The notes under the pieces: generated by a model
What the model saw: the letters and a program-made list of their open reading frames with translations, nothing else
Database searches by the model: none
What the model was told of the DNA's origin: nothing
Assembly: GCF_039962255.1 (NCBI RefSeq)
Contig: NZ_JAMPKY010000015.1
Coordinates: forward strand, 1-64,000
DNA: 64,000 bases
DNA from: Leptolyngbya subtilissima AS-A7
GTDB lineage: Bacteria; Cyanobacteriota; Cyanobacteriia; Phormidesmidales; Phormidesmidaceae
Reading direction: 5' to 3'
Made by a program: the position numbers and the translations under genes
Shown here: one piece after another, positions 26,768-35,993 of the stretch
Layout of the letters: the number at the start of each line of letters is the position of its first letter
How positions within the stretch are numbered: position 1 is the first letter of the stretch

Positions 26768-28456
26768 CTAAAGCGGCTGATAGGTAAACGTGAAGTAAAA
26801 CCCATTTTCTTGCCAAGAGCCGCCCCGGTTCGGTACGCCAATCAAGGGAATACCGTAGGTGAAGCCCAGGTTGGCGGCGGGACTGGGTTGCCACTGCACA
26901 CCCAGTCCGGTACCGAGCAGCACTGAGGGGGTGGGGCTTTCGGTCTGCGTATTCCAGCCGGTGCCCGCGTCAACAAAGGGAATTAGCAAGAGCTGGTTGG
27001 AGGTGGCCGAGAGGGGAATGCGTAGCTCGACCGAGCCGACTACGGCGTTGTCGGTGACGATCTGGTTTTGAGCGTAGCCACGTACGGTGTCTTGCCCACC
27101 GACGCTAAAGCGCTCTAGGGGCAGCAGCGAGTTGGGGGTGAGCTGAGCGTTGACGCGGCTGACCAGCAGCAGGTTGGGCGAAACCCGTTCGACCCACTGA
27201 AACTGGCCCAGCCAGGCAAAAAAACGGCCATCGGTGCCGGTGTCGTTGATGGTGGCATCAAACAGGCCGAGGCCGAGGCTAAACTGCGATCGCGCCGCCA
27301 CCACCCGCCGGATATCCCGTGTCAGCCAGTCCTGGGAAAACCGCAAGGCGCTTACCTTCGCCACCCCGTTCTCTGGCCCCACAGAAAAGGAAAAGGGAAT
27401 GTCGTTGAGAATAAAGCTGCGGCTTTCGCGCAGGTCAAAGGCCAAGCCCAGGGCAAACTCCTGGCTGATGGAGCGGCTCAGGGGTTGGCGCACGCTCAGT
27501 GCCAACGTTTGGCTGTTGCTGCGAATGCCTGCATCGACAAACTGGGGCGTGACGATACGGCTGCTGGCGTTTTCGTAACGCAGTTGCAGAGTGCCGTCGC
27601 GGGCGTTGAGGGGCAGGCCGTAGCGCAGCTCGTAGAGGTTTAGCCCCTGGGTGTGGCCATAGCGCAGGCTGGCCGCATCCCCCAGTCCTAGCACGTTGCG
27701 GTGCTGCACCTGGGCTTCGGCTTGCCACGAGCCAATGCTCGATGACTGGGAGTTGTCGAGGGTGATTGCAGCCGACAACGGGTCGGCCTCCACCACGTCG
27801 AGAATTAGAATGTTTTGCCCCGGACGGCTGCCAGCGGTGAGTTCGGCATCGACGCGCTCCAGCAGAGGGTCGATTTGCAGCAGGCGCAGGGCGTCTTCGA
27901 TCTGGGCAATTTGCAGGGGTGACTGGGTGGCCAGGGCAATGCGATCGCGCACATAGCCCTCTCGCAGTCGGCCCAACCCATTCACCTGAATAGTCTCAAC
28001 CCCGCCTTCGATCACCTGAATCTGCACTACCCCGCTGCCCAGGTCTTGATTGGTGGGCAAAAAGGCCCCGGAGGTAACGTAGCCCTGGCGCTGGTACAGC
28101 TCGGTAATGGCGGTGCGCAACCCGAGTAAATCGGCCAGCGATAGGGCATTCCCCTCCAAGGGCTCCACTAGGGCGGCGATCTCATCCTCTAAAACAGTGT
28201 TGCCTACCACCTCAATGCGGTTGACGGTAAACACAAGTTCACCCGCCGGAGGACTGGTCTCCTCAGGGGTGGGCTCGGGTCGCAGCAGCGGTTCCTCGGG
28301 CGGAATTGGCTCTGGCAAGGGTGGATTTAGTGGGGCAGGCCGGGTGGGCTCAGTCGGCTCGGGCAGCGGTAAACCGGGCGGCGTTTGGGCCTGAGCCCCC
28401 AGATCAAGGGCCATTACCACTATCAGGGCAACCAGCCCAGCACGAAATAGATGCAT
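26768..28456 (-). CDS. TpsB outer-membrane transporter (ShlB/FhaC/HecB family)
   Basis: 562 residues from ATG 28456. MHLFRAGLVALIVVMALDL and AQAQ form a signal peptide, followed by a proline-rich linker (PLPEPTEPTRPAPLNPPLPE). The POTRA_2 domain reads VNRIEVVGNTVLEDEI and AITELYQRQGYVTSGAFLP. After that a 16-strand barrel is expected: LDNSQSSSIGSWQAEAQV, LRYGHTQGLNLYELRYGLPL, and the conserved VGGQDTVRGYAQNQIV loop that probes the pore. The C-terminus FYFTFTYQPL ends in an aromatic beta strand as in outer-membrane proteins. It exports the TpsA partner, encoded directly upstream (gap 155 bp), and probably also TpsA2, which has no own TpsB in the window. Confidence 0.94.
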   Translation of the reverse strand: MHLFRAGLVALIVVMALDLGAQAQTPPGLPLPEPTEPTRPAPLNPPLPEPIPPEEPLLRPEPTPEETSPPAGELVFTVNRIEVVGNTVLEDEIAALVEPLEGNALSLADLLGLRTAITELYQRQGYVTSGAFLPTNQDLGSGVVQIQVIEGGVETIQVNGLGRLREGYVRDRIALATQSPLQIAQIEDALRLLQIDPLLERVDAELTAGSRPGQNILILDVVEADPLSAAITLDNSQSSSIGSWQAEAQVQHRNVLGLGDAASLRYGHTQGLNLYELRYGLPLNARDGTLQLRYENASSRIVTPQFVDAGIRSNSQTLALSVRQPLSRSISQEFALGLAFDLRESRSFILNDIPFSFSVGPENGVAKVSALRFSQDWLTRDIRRVVAARSQFSLGLGLFDATINDTGTDGRFFAWLGQFQWVERVSPNLLLVSRVNAQLTPNSLLPLERFSVGGQDTVRGYAQNQIVTDNAVVGSVELRIPLSATSNQLLLIPFVDAGTGWNTQTESPTPSVLLGTGLGVQWQPSPAANLGFTYGIPLIGVPNRGGSWQENGFYFTFTYQPL

Positions 28457-28611
28457 CACAGCAATAGCGTCTCTTGTCAAGAAATCAACGGTGACCCGAG
28501 GCAGGCTCTGGGTGAGCGGCGATCGCCCTGGCTGCCCAACTATCCAGCATGTTGGTGGGGGAGTCAATGTAGAAACCGGCCAGTTTGGCATCCACGTTGC
28601 GGCCTCAGTCT

Positions 28612-31600
28612 CTAACTGCTGGGGGCCGAGCGATCGGCACAGCGACGGCTGAGCACCAGACGACCATCGGGCAGTTGATATACCCCATCCGGCTCTTGAA
28701 TAGCGGACGCAGTGGGTTCTTCTACCGCGCGCACGGTGCCGGTGGGGTAGGCCGACATGGCTCCATCTCCAGGGCTGAGCGGTAGCCCGCCGCCGCCCGT
28801 GACGGTAAACGCCCCCAGCCCAGGCTCCGTGAGGGCAATGCAGCTGCCGCTGGTCAATGCCGCTGTGTCTACCAGGGCATCTTCGAGCGGGGTCAGGCTG
28901 CCTTCGATAAAGCTGGTGTCGAGTGTATCTACAGCGATCACTCCGCTTACCCCCAGTTCTGAGGTGGCGGTGATGTCGCTAAGAGGGCTACGATCGCGCC
29001 TCGGCTCAATGCCAAAAATGCCCCGTGCGGTGACAGACACATTGCCCCCCGCCCCAGCAAAGGCATCGGCGCGAATGTCGCTATTTTCGCTGGGAATGGC
29101 GACGATGAAGGGCGTACGAACGGTGATGTTGCCGCCGTTGCCCCCGGCCTGAGCGGTGCCCGCTGTAGTCGAAATGAGGCCACCATTGCGCAACAGCAGC
29201 ACCTGACTTAGATCGATGACAATGTTGCCGCCATCGACCGCTGCCGACTCGGCGATTAGCTGGCCGCCGTCGAGCACCAGGCGCGGAGTGTTGCCCAGAT
29301 CGCCAATGATCAAGTTGCCCGCCGCGCCCGTTGCAGTAGAGCGCACCGAAATGGTGCTTTGGGGAATAAAAAGGCGGGCGATGCTGGGTCTGTTAGCGGC
29401 TTGGGCCGCAAAGGTTGGGTTGCTGCCAGACACCAAAATACTATCGGTGGCATTAACCCGCACGGTGCCCGCCGAACTTCGGCCTTCGCTGTTGGCTAAG
29501 ACTTGACCACCGTTGAGCACCTGTACCTGACTGGCCGAGAGATCAATGTTGCCGCCTGCCCCACTGAGGGGAAATTCGGTAGAGGATTGGAGACTGCTGG
29601 GGAAGCCCGATCGCGTACTATAGCCATCGACTGTGATGCGATCGCGCGCCTCCACCTGAATATTGCCTGCTGGTCCTCGCCCTAGAGTTGTTGCACTAAT
29701 AACGGCTCCCTCAGCTACCGATAAAGTCCCTGTTCGCACCGCGATATCGCCACCTTCGCCAATGCCAGTAATGCCCACAGTGCTGAAGAATGCACTACGA
29801 AAAAAATCATCATCCTGAAAGAGAACTTCGCCCTCCAGAGACACTGTATTTGCGGCATCAATTTCAACATTCCCAGCATCGCCGTTGCCAAAGGTGCTGG
29901 TCTGAAGCTGTGCGCCATTTACTAAAGATAAATCTTGGGCCTGAATGCGAATGGTGCCGCCATCCCCATTGCCTATGCGAGATCGACCCGTTCCGTCGCC
30001 CACAATGGCAACCAGCCGGGCGTCATCTAGAAAGACACGACCTGCGGCTTCCACTACAATATCGCCGCCGTCTCCCTGGCCAAAAGTGCTGGTTTGTAGA
30101 GCGGCTAAATCGGTCAACGACACTGAATTAGCCGTCAATCGAATCGTTCCAGCATCACCGACTCCGTTTCTGTTAACAGAACTGCTGGCTCCGCTTGAGC
30201 GAATGCGATTGTCAGCGATGATCGCACCGGAGAATTGGGCATCGCCGCGAACGTTCAGCGTAATATTACCTGCATTTCCAAACCCATCAGTATCCGACTC
30301 AAACGCCCCAAAATTGGTAGCGGTTAGCGTTCCGGTATTTACCTGAATGTTGCCCGCATCCCCCCTGGCATCGGTGTACACTGCTGTTGAAACAAGCGTT
30401 TCGTTATCTAAAGCTGTTTCTTCCTGAATATTGAGTAAAATATTTCCTCCGTTTCCGTTTCCTGATGTCACAGCTGTTAGCTGACCTTCTGAGAGAGAAA
30501 GTGATCGAGCCGTAATTTGAATATCGCCTCCGTCCCCGACACTTCCTTCTCCTGCAAATGCAAAAATTCCACTCGAAAAATTACCAGGGCTTTTCCCATT
30601 GAATACTGCTGAATCTGCCACAGAAATCAAGATGTCTCCAGCGTTTCCTGTACCCAGAGTATAGGCAAGGAACTGAGAGCCTCTGGTGACCGACAGCGAG
30701 GCTGAATCTACGAAAACATTGCCAGCAGAACCCCTGCCACTGCGTTCTACCGTGCTAAAGATGGTTGAGTCATCATCAAATGAAACCTCGCCAATTGCCA
30801 AAACTGCAATACTGCCAGCGTTGCCAGCACCAAACGTAGAGGACTGTATGCGAGAGCTATTATTTGCTGCAATGCGATCGCGAGCATTAATCGTAATTTC
30901 TCCCGCATTCCCCTGAGCAAAAGTCGTCGTGTTAATCCGACCCCTATCTATAAGAATTGAACCGGATTCCAACGTGATGGTGCCAGCATTGCCGATCGCC
31001 GTTTCCGAATCAATACTACTTTCAATTCTTGCGGTGTTGCTTAGCGAAATGTAGTTGCCAGCTTGAACATAAATATCTCCACCATTGCCTGAAGCATTTT
31101 CATCGTCAGTAACGATACTTTGAATCGAACTTGGAATTATGAGAAAATTAGGTTCGCCAGTTCCTGGAACAGTTGTAGTGCCCCGGATGCCAAAGCCATC
31201 CAATAAAACGAAATCACGAGCTTGGATAGAGATATTGCCAGCGTTGCCCTGACCGCGTGTTAGGGATTGAATAGTACCGCTGTTGGTCAATGCTACAAAA
31301 CCAGCAGTGACTCTAACATCACCTGCTGTGCCCGTACCTTCTTCCTCAATAGTACTAAAAATGGCACTGCCGGGCCTGCCTTGAATAATGCCGTCAATAA
31401 TTAGGCCATCTTGAACATCAATGACGACATTGCCGCCGCTGCCCTGACCGTTGACGCTCGTATCCAGTTTGGCACTGTTTGTCAGAGATAGCTCCCTGGC
31501 TGTGATTTGAATGTCACCTCCTGGGAATTGAGAACTGCCAAAAACTGAGCTAAAAATGGCGCTGGGAAAACCATCTAGGCTAACGCGATCGCGAGCATTA

Positions 31601-32865
31601 ATCATCACATTGCCAGGCACTCCGATGCCAAATGTGCTGGCACTAATCTGAGCACCATTAATCAGTGAAAGATTGGTCGTATCAATCGTGATATCCCCCC
31701 CATTGGCGGCTACGTCTTCGCCCCCAAGGCTAAACACATTGGCATCATCTAAAACAATGTTTTCCGCAACCTGAATGTTGATATTACCGGCATTGCCAGA
31801 ACCGATGGCGCTATTGCTAATTTGCGATCGCTGAGCAGTGAGCGTCCCGGCTTCAATATCAATGTTGCCAAGATTTCCTGTCGCGCCCGCAAAAATAACA
31901 TTGTTAACTAAGCTATTGTCTTCAATACGTAAAGCCTCAGTTGCTCTTATTTGTACGTTGCCGCTTTGACTTTGGCTTGTGCCCAACCCAGGGGCAATAC
32001 CCGCAATTAGCCGACTGTCAGAGATAGTAATATTGCGCCCCGTTAGGGCAATATTTCCGCCACCATTAGCGGCAACTTGTAGATTTGAACTATTACTAAT
32101 TAGCATATCAGAGCGTTCTAGATTTTCTGGGAAAATCAAACTGAATTGGTCGCCTACTTTGGTTAAGTCAACAGCCCCCTCTCCAGCAACAGCGCCTAGT
32201 TCAACACGTCCACCTGTAAAAATGTCTGCGAATAAAAAGCTGTTGTCTAAGACGATTTCGCCCCCTGCTAATATCAAGCTTTGTCCAGCCTCAACCCCTA
32301 GGATTCCCTGGCTGATTATGGCTCCCTTGCTCAGCTGATTGAACCAGAGGGCTGAGGGGTCCACGGTGAGAATTGGCAACGGGTTTGGATCAGCGACGCT
32401 AAAACTGCCCTGTTCGCCAAACTGAATGGCGCTAGCCGTTGTCGCCGTAAACGCCCCCTGCACATCCAGCCGGGCACCTGGACCAAACACTAGCCCGTTG
32501 GGGTTCATTAAAAACAGGTCCGCTGTGCCATCGACTCCCAGGGTGCCAAAGATGTTCGACGAGTTGCCCCCGGTGACGCGGCTAAAGATGGCCTCAACCC
32601 CGGCGGGGTTGGCAAAGTAGACCCGCTGCCCGGCATCCACATTGAACTCAAAAAAACTGTGGAACAGGTTGCCGCCCTGCACCGCGCCGCCGCCAATCAG
32701 CTCGACGAGATTGCCCTGCACGGGGGCATTGGGAGTCACCGTTGAGCTTTCGGCCCCTAGGCTGGCGTCGGGCACCAGCTGCGCCAGGGTGGGGGGAGCG
32801 GCGGCGAGGGTGGCGATCGCCCCTAACACCAACATGCTGCCAACAGGTAGGGTAGAGTAGGGCAT
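28612..32865 (-). CDS. TpsA1: large exported filamentous-hemagglutinin-type protein
   Basis: 1417 residues from ATG 32865; a TTG at 32892 would add nine. A signal peptide (MPYSTLPVGSMLVLGAIATL, then TLAQ) precedes the TPS secretion domain: IPDA-like LVPDASLGAES, GGNLFHSFFEFNV, NPAGVEAIFSRVTG and the NPNG box in LFLMNPNGLVFG. The rest is a right-handed beta-helix of irregular repeats with GNAG.I.I and SL.L...A.I...T motifs. It ends in a module with GSCIA, SPGDGAMSAYPTGTVR and YQLPDGRLVLSRRC that is shared with TpsA2. It should be secreted through TpsB, encoded next downstream. Likely roles are adhesion, aggregation or contact-dependent functions; no toxin domain is visible at the C-terminus. 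Confidence 0.93.
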   Translation of the reverse strand: MPYSTLPVGSMLVLGAIATLAAAPPTLAQLVPDASLGAESSTVTPNAPVQGNLVELIGGGAVQGGNLFHSFFEFNVDAGQRVYFANPAGVEAIFSRVTGGNSSNIFGTLGVDGTADLFLMNPNGLVFGPGARLDVQGAFTATTASAIQFGEQGSFSVADPNPLPILTVDPSALWFNQLSKGAIISQGILGVEAGQSLILAGGEIVLDNSFLFADIFTGGRVELGAVAGEGAVDLTKVGDQFSLIFPENLERSDMLISNSSNLQVAANGGGNIALTGRNITISDSRLIAGIAPGLGTSQSQSGNVQIRATEALRIEDNSLVNNVIFAGATGNLGNIDIEAGTLTAQRSQISNSAIGSGNAGNINIQVAENIVLDDANVFSLGGEDVAANGGDITIDTTNLSLINGAQISASTFGIGVPGNVMINARDRVSLDGFPSAIFSSVFGSSQFPGGDIQITARELSLTNSAKLDTSVNGQGSGGNVVIDVQDGLIIDGIIQGRPGSAIFSTIEEEGTGTAGDVRVTAGFVALTNSGTIQSLTRGQGNAGNISIQARDFVLLDGFGIRGTTTVPGTGEPNFLIIPSSIQSIVTDDENASGNGGDIYVQAGNYISLSNTARIESSIDSETAIGNAGTITLESGSILIDRGRINTTTFAQGNAGEITINARDRIAANNSSRIQSSTFGAGNAGSIAVLAIGEVSFDDDSTIFSTVERSGRGSAGNVFVDSASLSVTRGSQFLAYTLGTGNAGDILISVADSAVFNGKSPGNFSSGIFAFAGEGSVGDGGDIQITARSLSLSEGQLTAVTSGNGNGGNILLNIQEETALDNETLVSTAVYTDARGDAGNIQVNTGTLTATNFGAFESDTDGFGNAGNITLNVRGDAQFSGAIIADNRIRSSGASSSVNRNGVGDAGTIRLTANSVSLTDLAALQTSTFGQGDGGDIVVEAAGRVFLDDARLVAIVGDGTGRSRIGNGDGGTIRIQAQDLSLVNGAQLQTSTFGNGDAGNVEIDAANTVSLEGEVLFQDDDFFRSAFFSTVGITGIGEGGDIAVRTGTLSVAEGAVISATTLGRGPAGNIQVEARDRITVDGYSTRSGFPSSLQSSTEFPLSGAGGNIDLSASQVQVLNGGQVLANSEGRSSAGTVRVNATDSILVSGSNPTFAAQAANRPSIARLFIPQSTISVRSTATGAAGNLIIGDLGNTPRLVLDGGQLIAESAAVDGGNIVIDLSQVLLLRNGGLISTTAGTAQAGGNGGNITVRTPFIVAIPSENSDIRADAFAGAGGNVSVTARGIFGIEPRRDRSPLSDITATSELGVSGVIAVDTLDTSFIEGSLTPLEDALVDTAALTSGSCIALTEPGLGAFTVTGGGGLPLSPGDGAMSAYPTGTVRAVEEPTASAIQEPDGVYQLPDGRLVLSRRCADRSAPSS

Positions 32866-33156
32866 AACCAGAGGCCGAGAAAAAGCACCCAAACTTTAGC
32901 ACCTGTCTCAGTTTTGCGACGGTCAAACTTTGAGATCAGCGAATGGCGTGAGTTATGGGTTTTGAATAACAAGGTTGAACTTGCAAACTTTGCAATAGAC
33001 AAGTGAGCGAGATGACGTTGCCTCCACTCAAACTGATGTTGCGCAGGTTTCAGCAAGCGGGTTAACGTAACTCTGCAACGTTCTAGCGCTAAGGTTTTAT
33101 AGGCTTGGCTTAGCGGTGATTTCCCCGTCCTGACCGTCACTTAATCCCTTAGCCCT

Positions 33157-35046
33157 ATGAAACCCTTTGACGAACTTCGGCACAGTTGGCAGCGCCGTTA
33201 CCCAGCAGAGAAAATGCCGTGGCGGCAGGTGGTGCCCGGTGTGGTGGTGCTGGGGTTGGTGGTGGGTGCTCGGCTGCTGGGGCTGTTTCAGGGCCTGGAG
33301 TTAAAAATGCTAGACACGCTGCTGCGCTGGCGACCGGCTGAACCCACCGATGAGCGGGTGCTGATTGTTGGCATTGATGAGGCCGATATTCAACGGTTGG
33401 GCACCTACCCCGTGCCCGACGGGGTGCTGGCCGAGCTGCTGCAAACTCTATCCATTCACCAGCCGCGTGCGGTGGGCGTCGATATTTACCGCGACATGGC
33501 GGTGGAGCCGGGCCATGAAACCCTGGTTGCAACCCTAGCGACCCAGCCCTACGTAATTGGCATTGAGAATATTTTGAGCAACCCACCGGTGGCAGGGCCA
33601 ACCCACCTGCCCCCCGAGCAGGTGGGGTTTGTGGATTTTCCCCAGGATGACGATGGGTTTGTGCGCCGCGCCCTGCTGGGGTCACCCAACGCGGTGGGGG
33701 AGTTTCGGTTTTCCCTGGCGCTACGGCTAGCGGAGACCTATTTGCAGGCAGAGGGGTTAACCTTGGAGAATGGCCTGCGCAACCCCTGGGCTATGCGCTA
33801 TGGGGATACAGAATTTACTCAACTTTCTCCCCATAGCGGTGGCTACGTGGAAGCCGATACGGGTGGGCACCAGGTATTGCTCAACGGTCGCAGCGGCCCT
33901 CAGCCCTTTCGGCAGGTAACGTTGCAGCAGGTACTCGACAACGCCGTAGATCCCGCCTGGATCGAGAATGCCATTGTGCTGGTGGGCATTACCTCGTCAA
34001 GCGCAAAGGACTTTCTCAACTCGGCGGTGGTGGCGTCGGACAGTCCGGGGCTGGTGTATGGGGTGGTGATGCAGGCCCACGCCACGAGTCAGTTGGTGAG
34101 TGCGGTGATAGATGATCGCCCCCTGCTGCGCACCTGGCCCGATGGCCTGGAGTATTTGTGGATTGTGCTGTGGGGTGGGGTCGGCACGGTGCTGATCGGG
34201 TGGGTCAGGTCGCCCTCCTGGTATCTACTGATCCTGGGCTTGATTGGTCTGGGTTTGGTGGGGGTAAGCTTTGGCCTGCTGTGGCTGGGGGGTTGGTGGA
34301 TTCCACTGGTGCCGACGCTGGTAGTGTTTAGCGTCAATGGGCTGGTGCTGCCGGGGTTTTATCTGTACGACCAAACCCTGCGATCGCGCATTGCAGAGCG
34401 CCAGCAAATTATCGACCAAACCTACAGCGCCATTCACAATGGCCCCCTGCAAACCCTGGCCCTGCTGCTGCGGGAGGCTGAACCCGCCTCCTGGGCCGAT
34501 GCCCGGCCCAGGCTAGAGCGCCTCAATCAGGAGCTGCGCGATATTCGCGAGAGTCTGCCCGCCGCCGCGCTGCCGGAAAGCGAGGCCATTCCCCTGCACG
34601 AACAGCTTTGGAACACCTACACAGCGACTCTGGCGCGGGGTGAGCAAGACTTTCCGGGGCTGCGATCGCTCAAGCTCAAGGTTGTCACCTTTGAACCTCT
34701 CAGCACCCTCGGCCTCTCGGCCGACGAGCGGCAGGGTCTCTGTCAGTTTTTAGAAGAGGCGCTGCTCAACGTGGGCAAACACGGGGTAAACGTGACCCGC
34801 CTCACCGTAGTCTGCCAGGCTACCGACGCCGAAAATCTAATTCAGGTGATCGATAACGGCCAGGGACCATACTCCCTTGACACCTCGCCGACGGGCACGG
34901 GCTGGGGCACCCGGCAGGCTAAACAGCTGGCCCAGCGATTGAAAGGGCAGTTTAAGCGCGAGTTTAGCAGCGCCGGCACCTGTTGCGAGCTACGGTGGCC
35001 CTTGGGAGCCCAGCGCCGTCTGGGGTTCAGGATGCTGAATCGATGA
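33157..35046 (+). CDS. CHASE2-domain sensor histidine kinase
   Basis: 629 residues. A first membrane helix (VVPGVVVLGLVVGARLLGLF, about 26-46), then an extracellular CHASE2 domain with RVLIVGIDEADIQRLG and PRAVGVDIYRD, and three closely packed helices (GTVLIGWV, LLILGLIGLGLVGVSFG, WIPLVPTLVVFSVNG) that return to the cytoplasm. The dimerisation site is SAIHNGPLQTL with His427. The ATPase domain has the N-box EEALLNVGKHG and the G1 box VIDNGQGP, then GTGWGTRQAKQLAQRL. It should autophosphorylate on His and pass the phosphate to a NarL-type regulator, most probably the one at 25284. It is divergent from tpsA1, with a 291-bp common promoter region that holds no other gene. Confidence 0.92.
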   Translation: MKPFDELRHSWQRRYPAEKMPWRQVVPGVVVLGLVVGARLLGLFQGLELKMLDTLLRWRPAEPTDERVLIVGIDEADIQRLGTYPVPDGVLAELLQTLSIHQPRAVGVDIYRDMAVEPGHETLVATLATQPYVIGIENILSNPPVAGPTHLPPEQVGFVDFPQDDDGFVRRALLGSPNAVGEFRFSLALRLAETYLQAEGLTLENGLRNPWAMRYGDTEFTQLSPHSGGYVEADTGGHQVLLNGRSGPQPFRQVTLQQVLDNAVDPAWIENAIVLVGITSSSAKDFLNSAVVASDSPGLVYGVVMQAHATSQLVSAVIDDRPLLRTWPDGLEYLWIVLWGGVGTVLIGWVRSPSWYLLILGLIGLGLVGVSFGLLWLGGWWIPLVPTLVVFSVNGLVLPGFYLYDQTLRSRIAERQQIIDQTYSAIHNGPLQTLALLLREAEPASWADARPRLERLNQELRDIRESLPAAALPESEAIPLHEQLWNTYTATLARGEQDFPGLRSLKLKVVTFEPLSTLGLSADERQGLCQFLEEALLNVGKHGVNVTRLTVVCQATDAENLIQVIDNGQGPYSLDTSPTGTGWGTRQAKQLAQRLKGQFKREFSSAGTCCELRWPLGAQRRLGFRMLNR

Positions 35047-35200
35047 GGTAACAGGAGTCAAATTACTCAGGGCAATCTCCCTTTGCCGAAACCGGCAAGG
35101 CCGCTGACCGTTAAGCGTCGATGAACTGGCGTAAAATTTTGCTGATTCGCTGGGCCGCTCATTTAATCTTAGGAGCACACCTACAGAACGGTAACTAGGG

Positions 35201-35989
35201 ATGCACAAACCAGCGATCGCGGCGGCACTTTTGGTCCTCGGCAGCCTGACCGGCATTTTTCTGTCGGTGGGCAACCCCAGCTGGGGCAATGAGGTGACCT
35301 TAAATTCCTCACCTCTGATTGCCCAAAGCTCAAATCGCCGTGGTTATGAGCCGCCGCCCACGTCTCGAGCACCACGCCGCACGGTGGGAGGCGGGACCCG
35401 AGGCGGCTGCGATGGCAGTGCTCCCATCAACCTCACGGCGCTGGGCCCCCAGTCGCACATTGGCGCAACGGCGAAGACTCGCCCCACGTTGGTCTGGTAT
35501 GTACCCGACGAAACCCCTTACCAAATGCAGCTTCAGCTTTATCGGTACGCGGCTGCCGAGGGTGACGAGTTAACGCCGGTCAAAACCTTCAATCTGGGGG
35601 AAAGCCAGTCGGGGTACAGGTTGTTTACTCTGCCTGATGACGAACCCGCGCTAGCGGTGGGCAGCACCTACCGCTGGAAGGTGATTTTGCAGTGCAACCC
35701 AGGACGACCTTCCCAGGTGGCGCTAGATGAGGCCGACCTACAGGTGGTGGCCGTAACGAGTGGGGCTGCGATGGGGCAGGGCAATCTGGTCGATCGCGCC
35801 GAGCAGGCGATCGTAGCGGGGCTTTGGTACGATGCGATCGCTCTGCTGTCTGAGGCTCCAGTTTCCCCAGAGGCCGTTGCTTACCGCCGCGACCTGCTGG
35901 CAGGGCTGGCCGAGCAGGAGGCATTGGACCCCAACGACGGCATCTCTCTATTTAGCGATCGCCTTAGATACCTAGCCGAGCAAGAGTAG
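35201..35989 (+). CDS. DUF928 exported protein
   Basis: 262 residues with an N-terminal signal (AIAAALLVLGSLTGIFL). The DUF928 core follows: TRGGCDGSAPINLTALGPQS, TKTRPTLVWYVPD-like ARTRP...WYVPD, LFTLPDDEPALAVGSTYRW, and a helical C-terminus rich in Glu. DUF928 proteins are cyanobacterial and often lie near two-partner secretion genes, CHAT or CHASE2 genes, as here. Function unknown. It follows the CHASE2 kinase by 154 bp and stops 4 bp from the convergent stop of tpsA2, so it probably shares the kinase transcript. Confidence 0.88.
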   Translation: MHKPAIAAALLVLGSLTGIFLSVGNPSWGNEVTLNSSPLIAQSSNRRGYEPPPTSRAPRRTVGGGTRGGCDGSAPINLTALGPQSHIGATAKTRPTLVWYVPDETPYQMQLQLYRYAAAEGDELTPVKTFNLGESQSGYRLFTLPDDEPALAVGSTYRWKVILQCNPGRPSQVALDEADLQVVAVTSGAAMGQGNLVDRAEQAIVAGLWYDAIALLSEAPVSPEAVAYRRDLLAGLAEQEALDPNDGISLFSDRLRYLAEQE

Positions 35990-35993
35990 TGCC

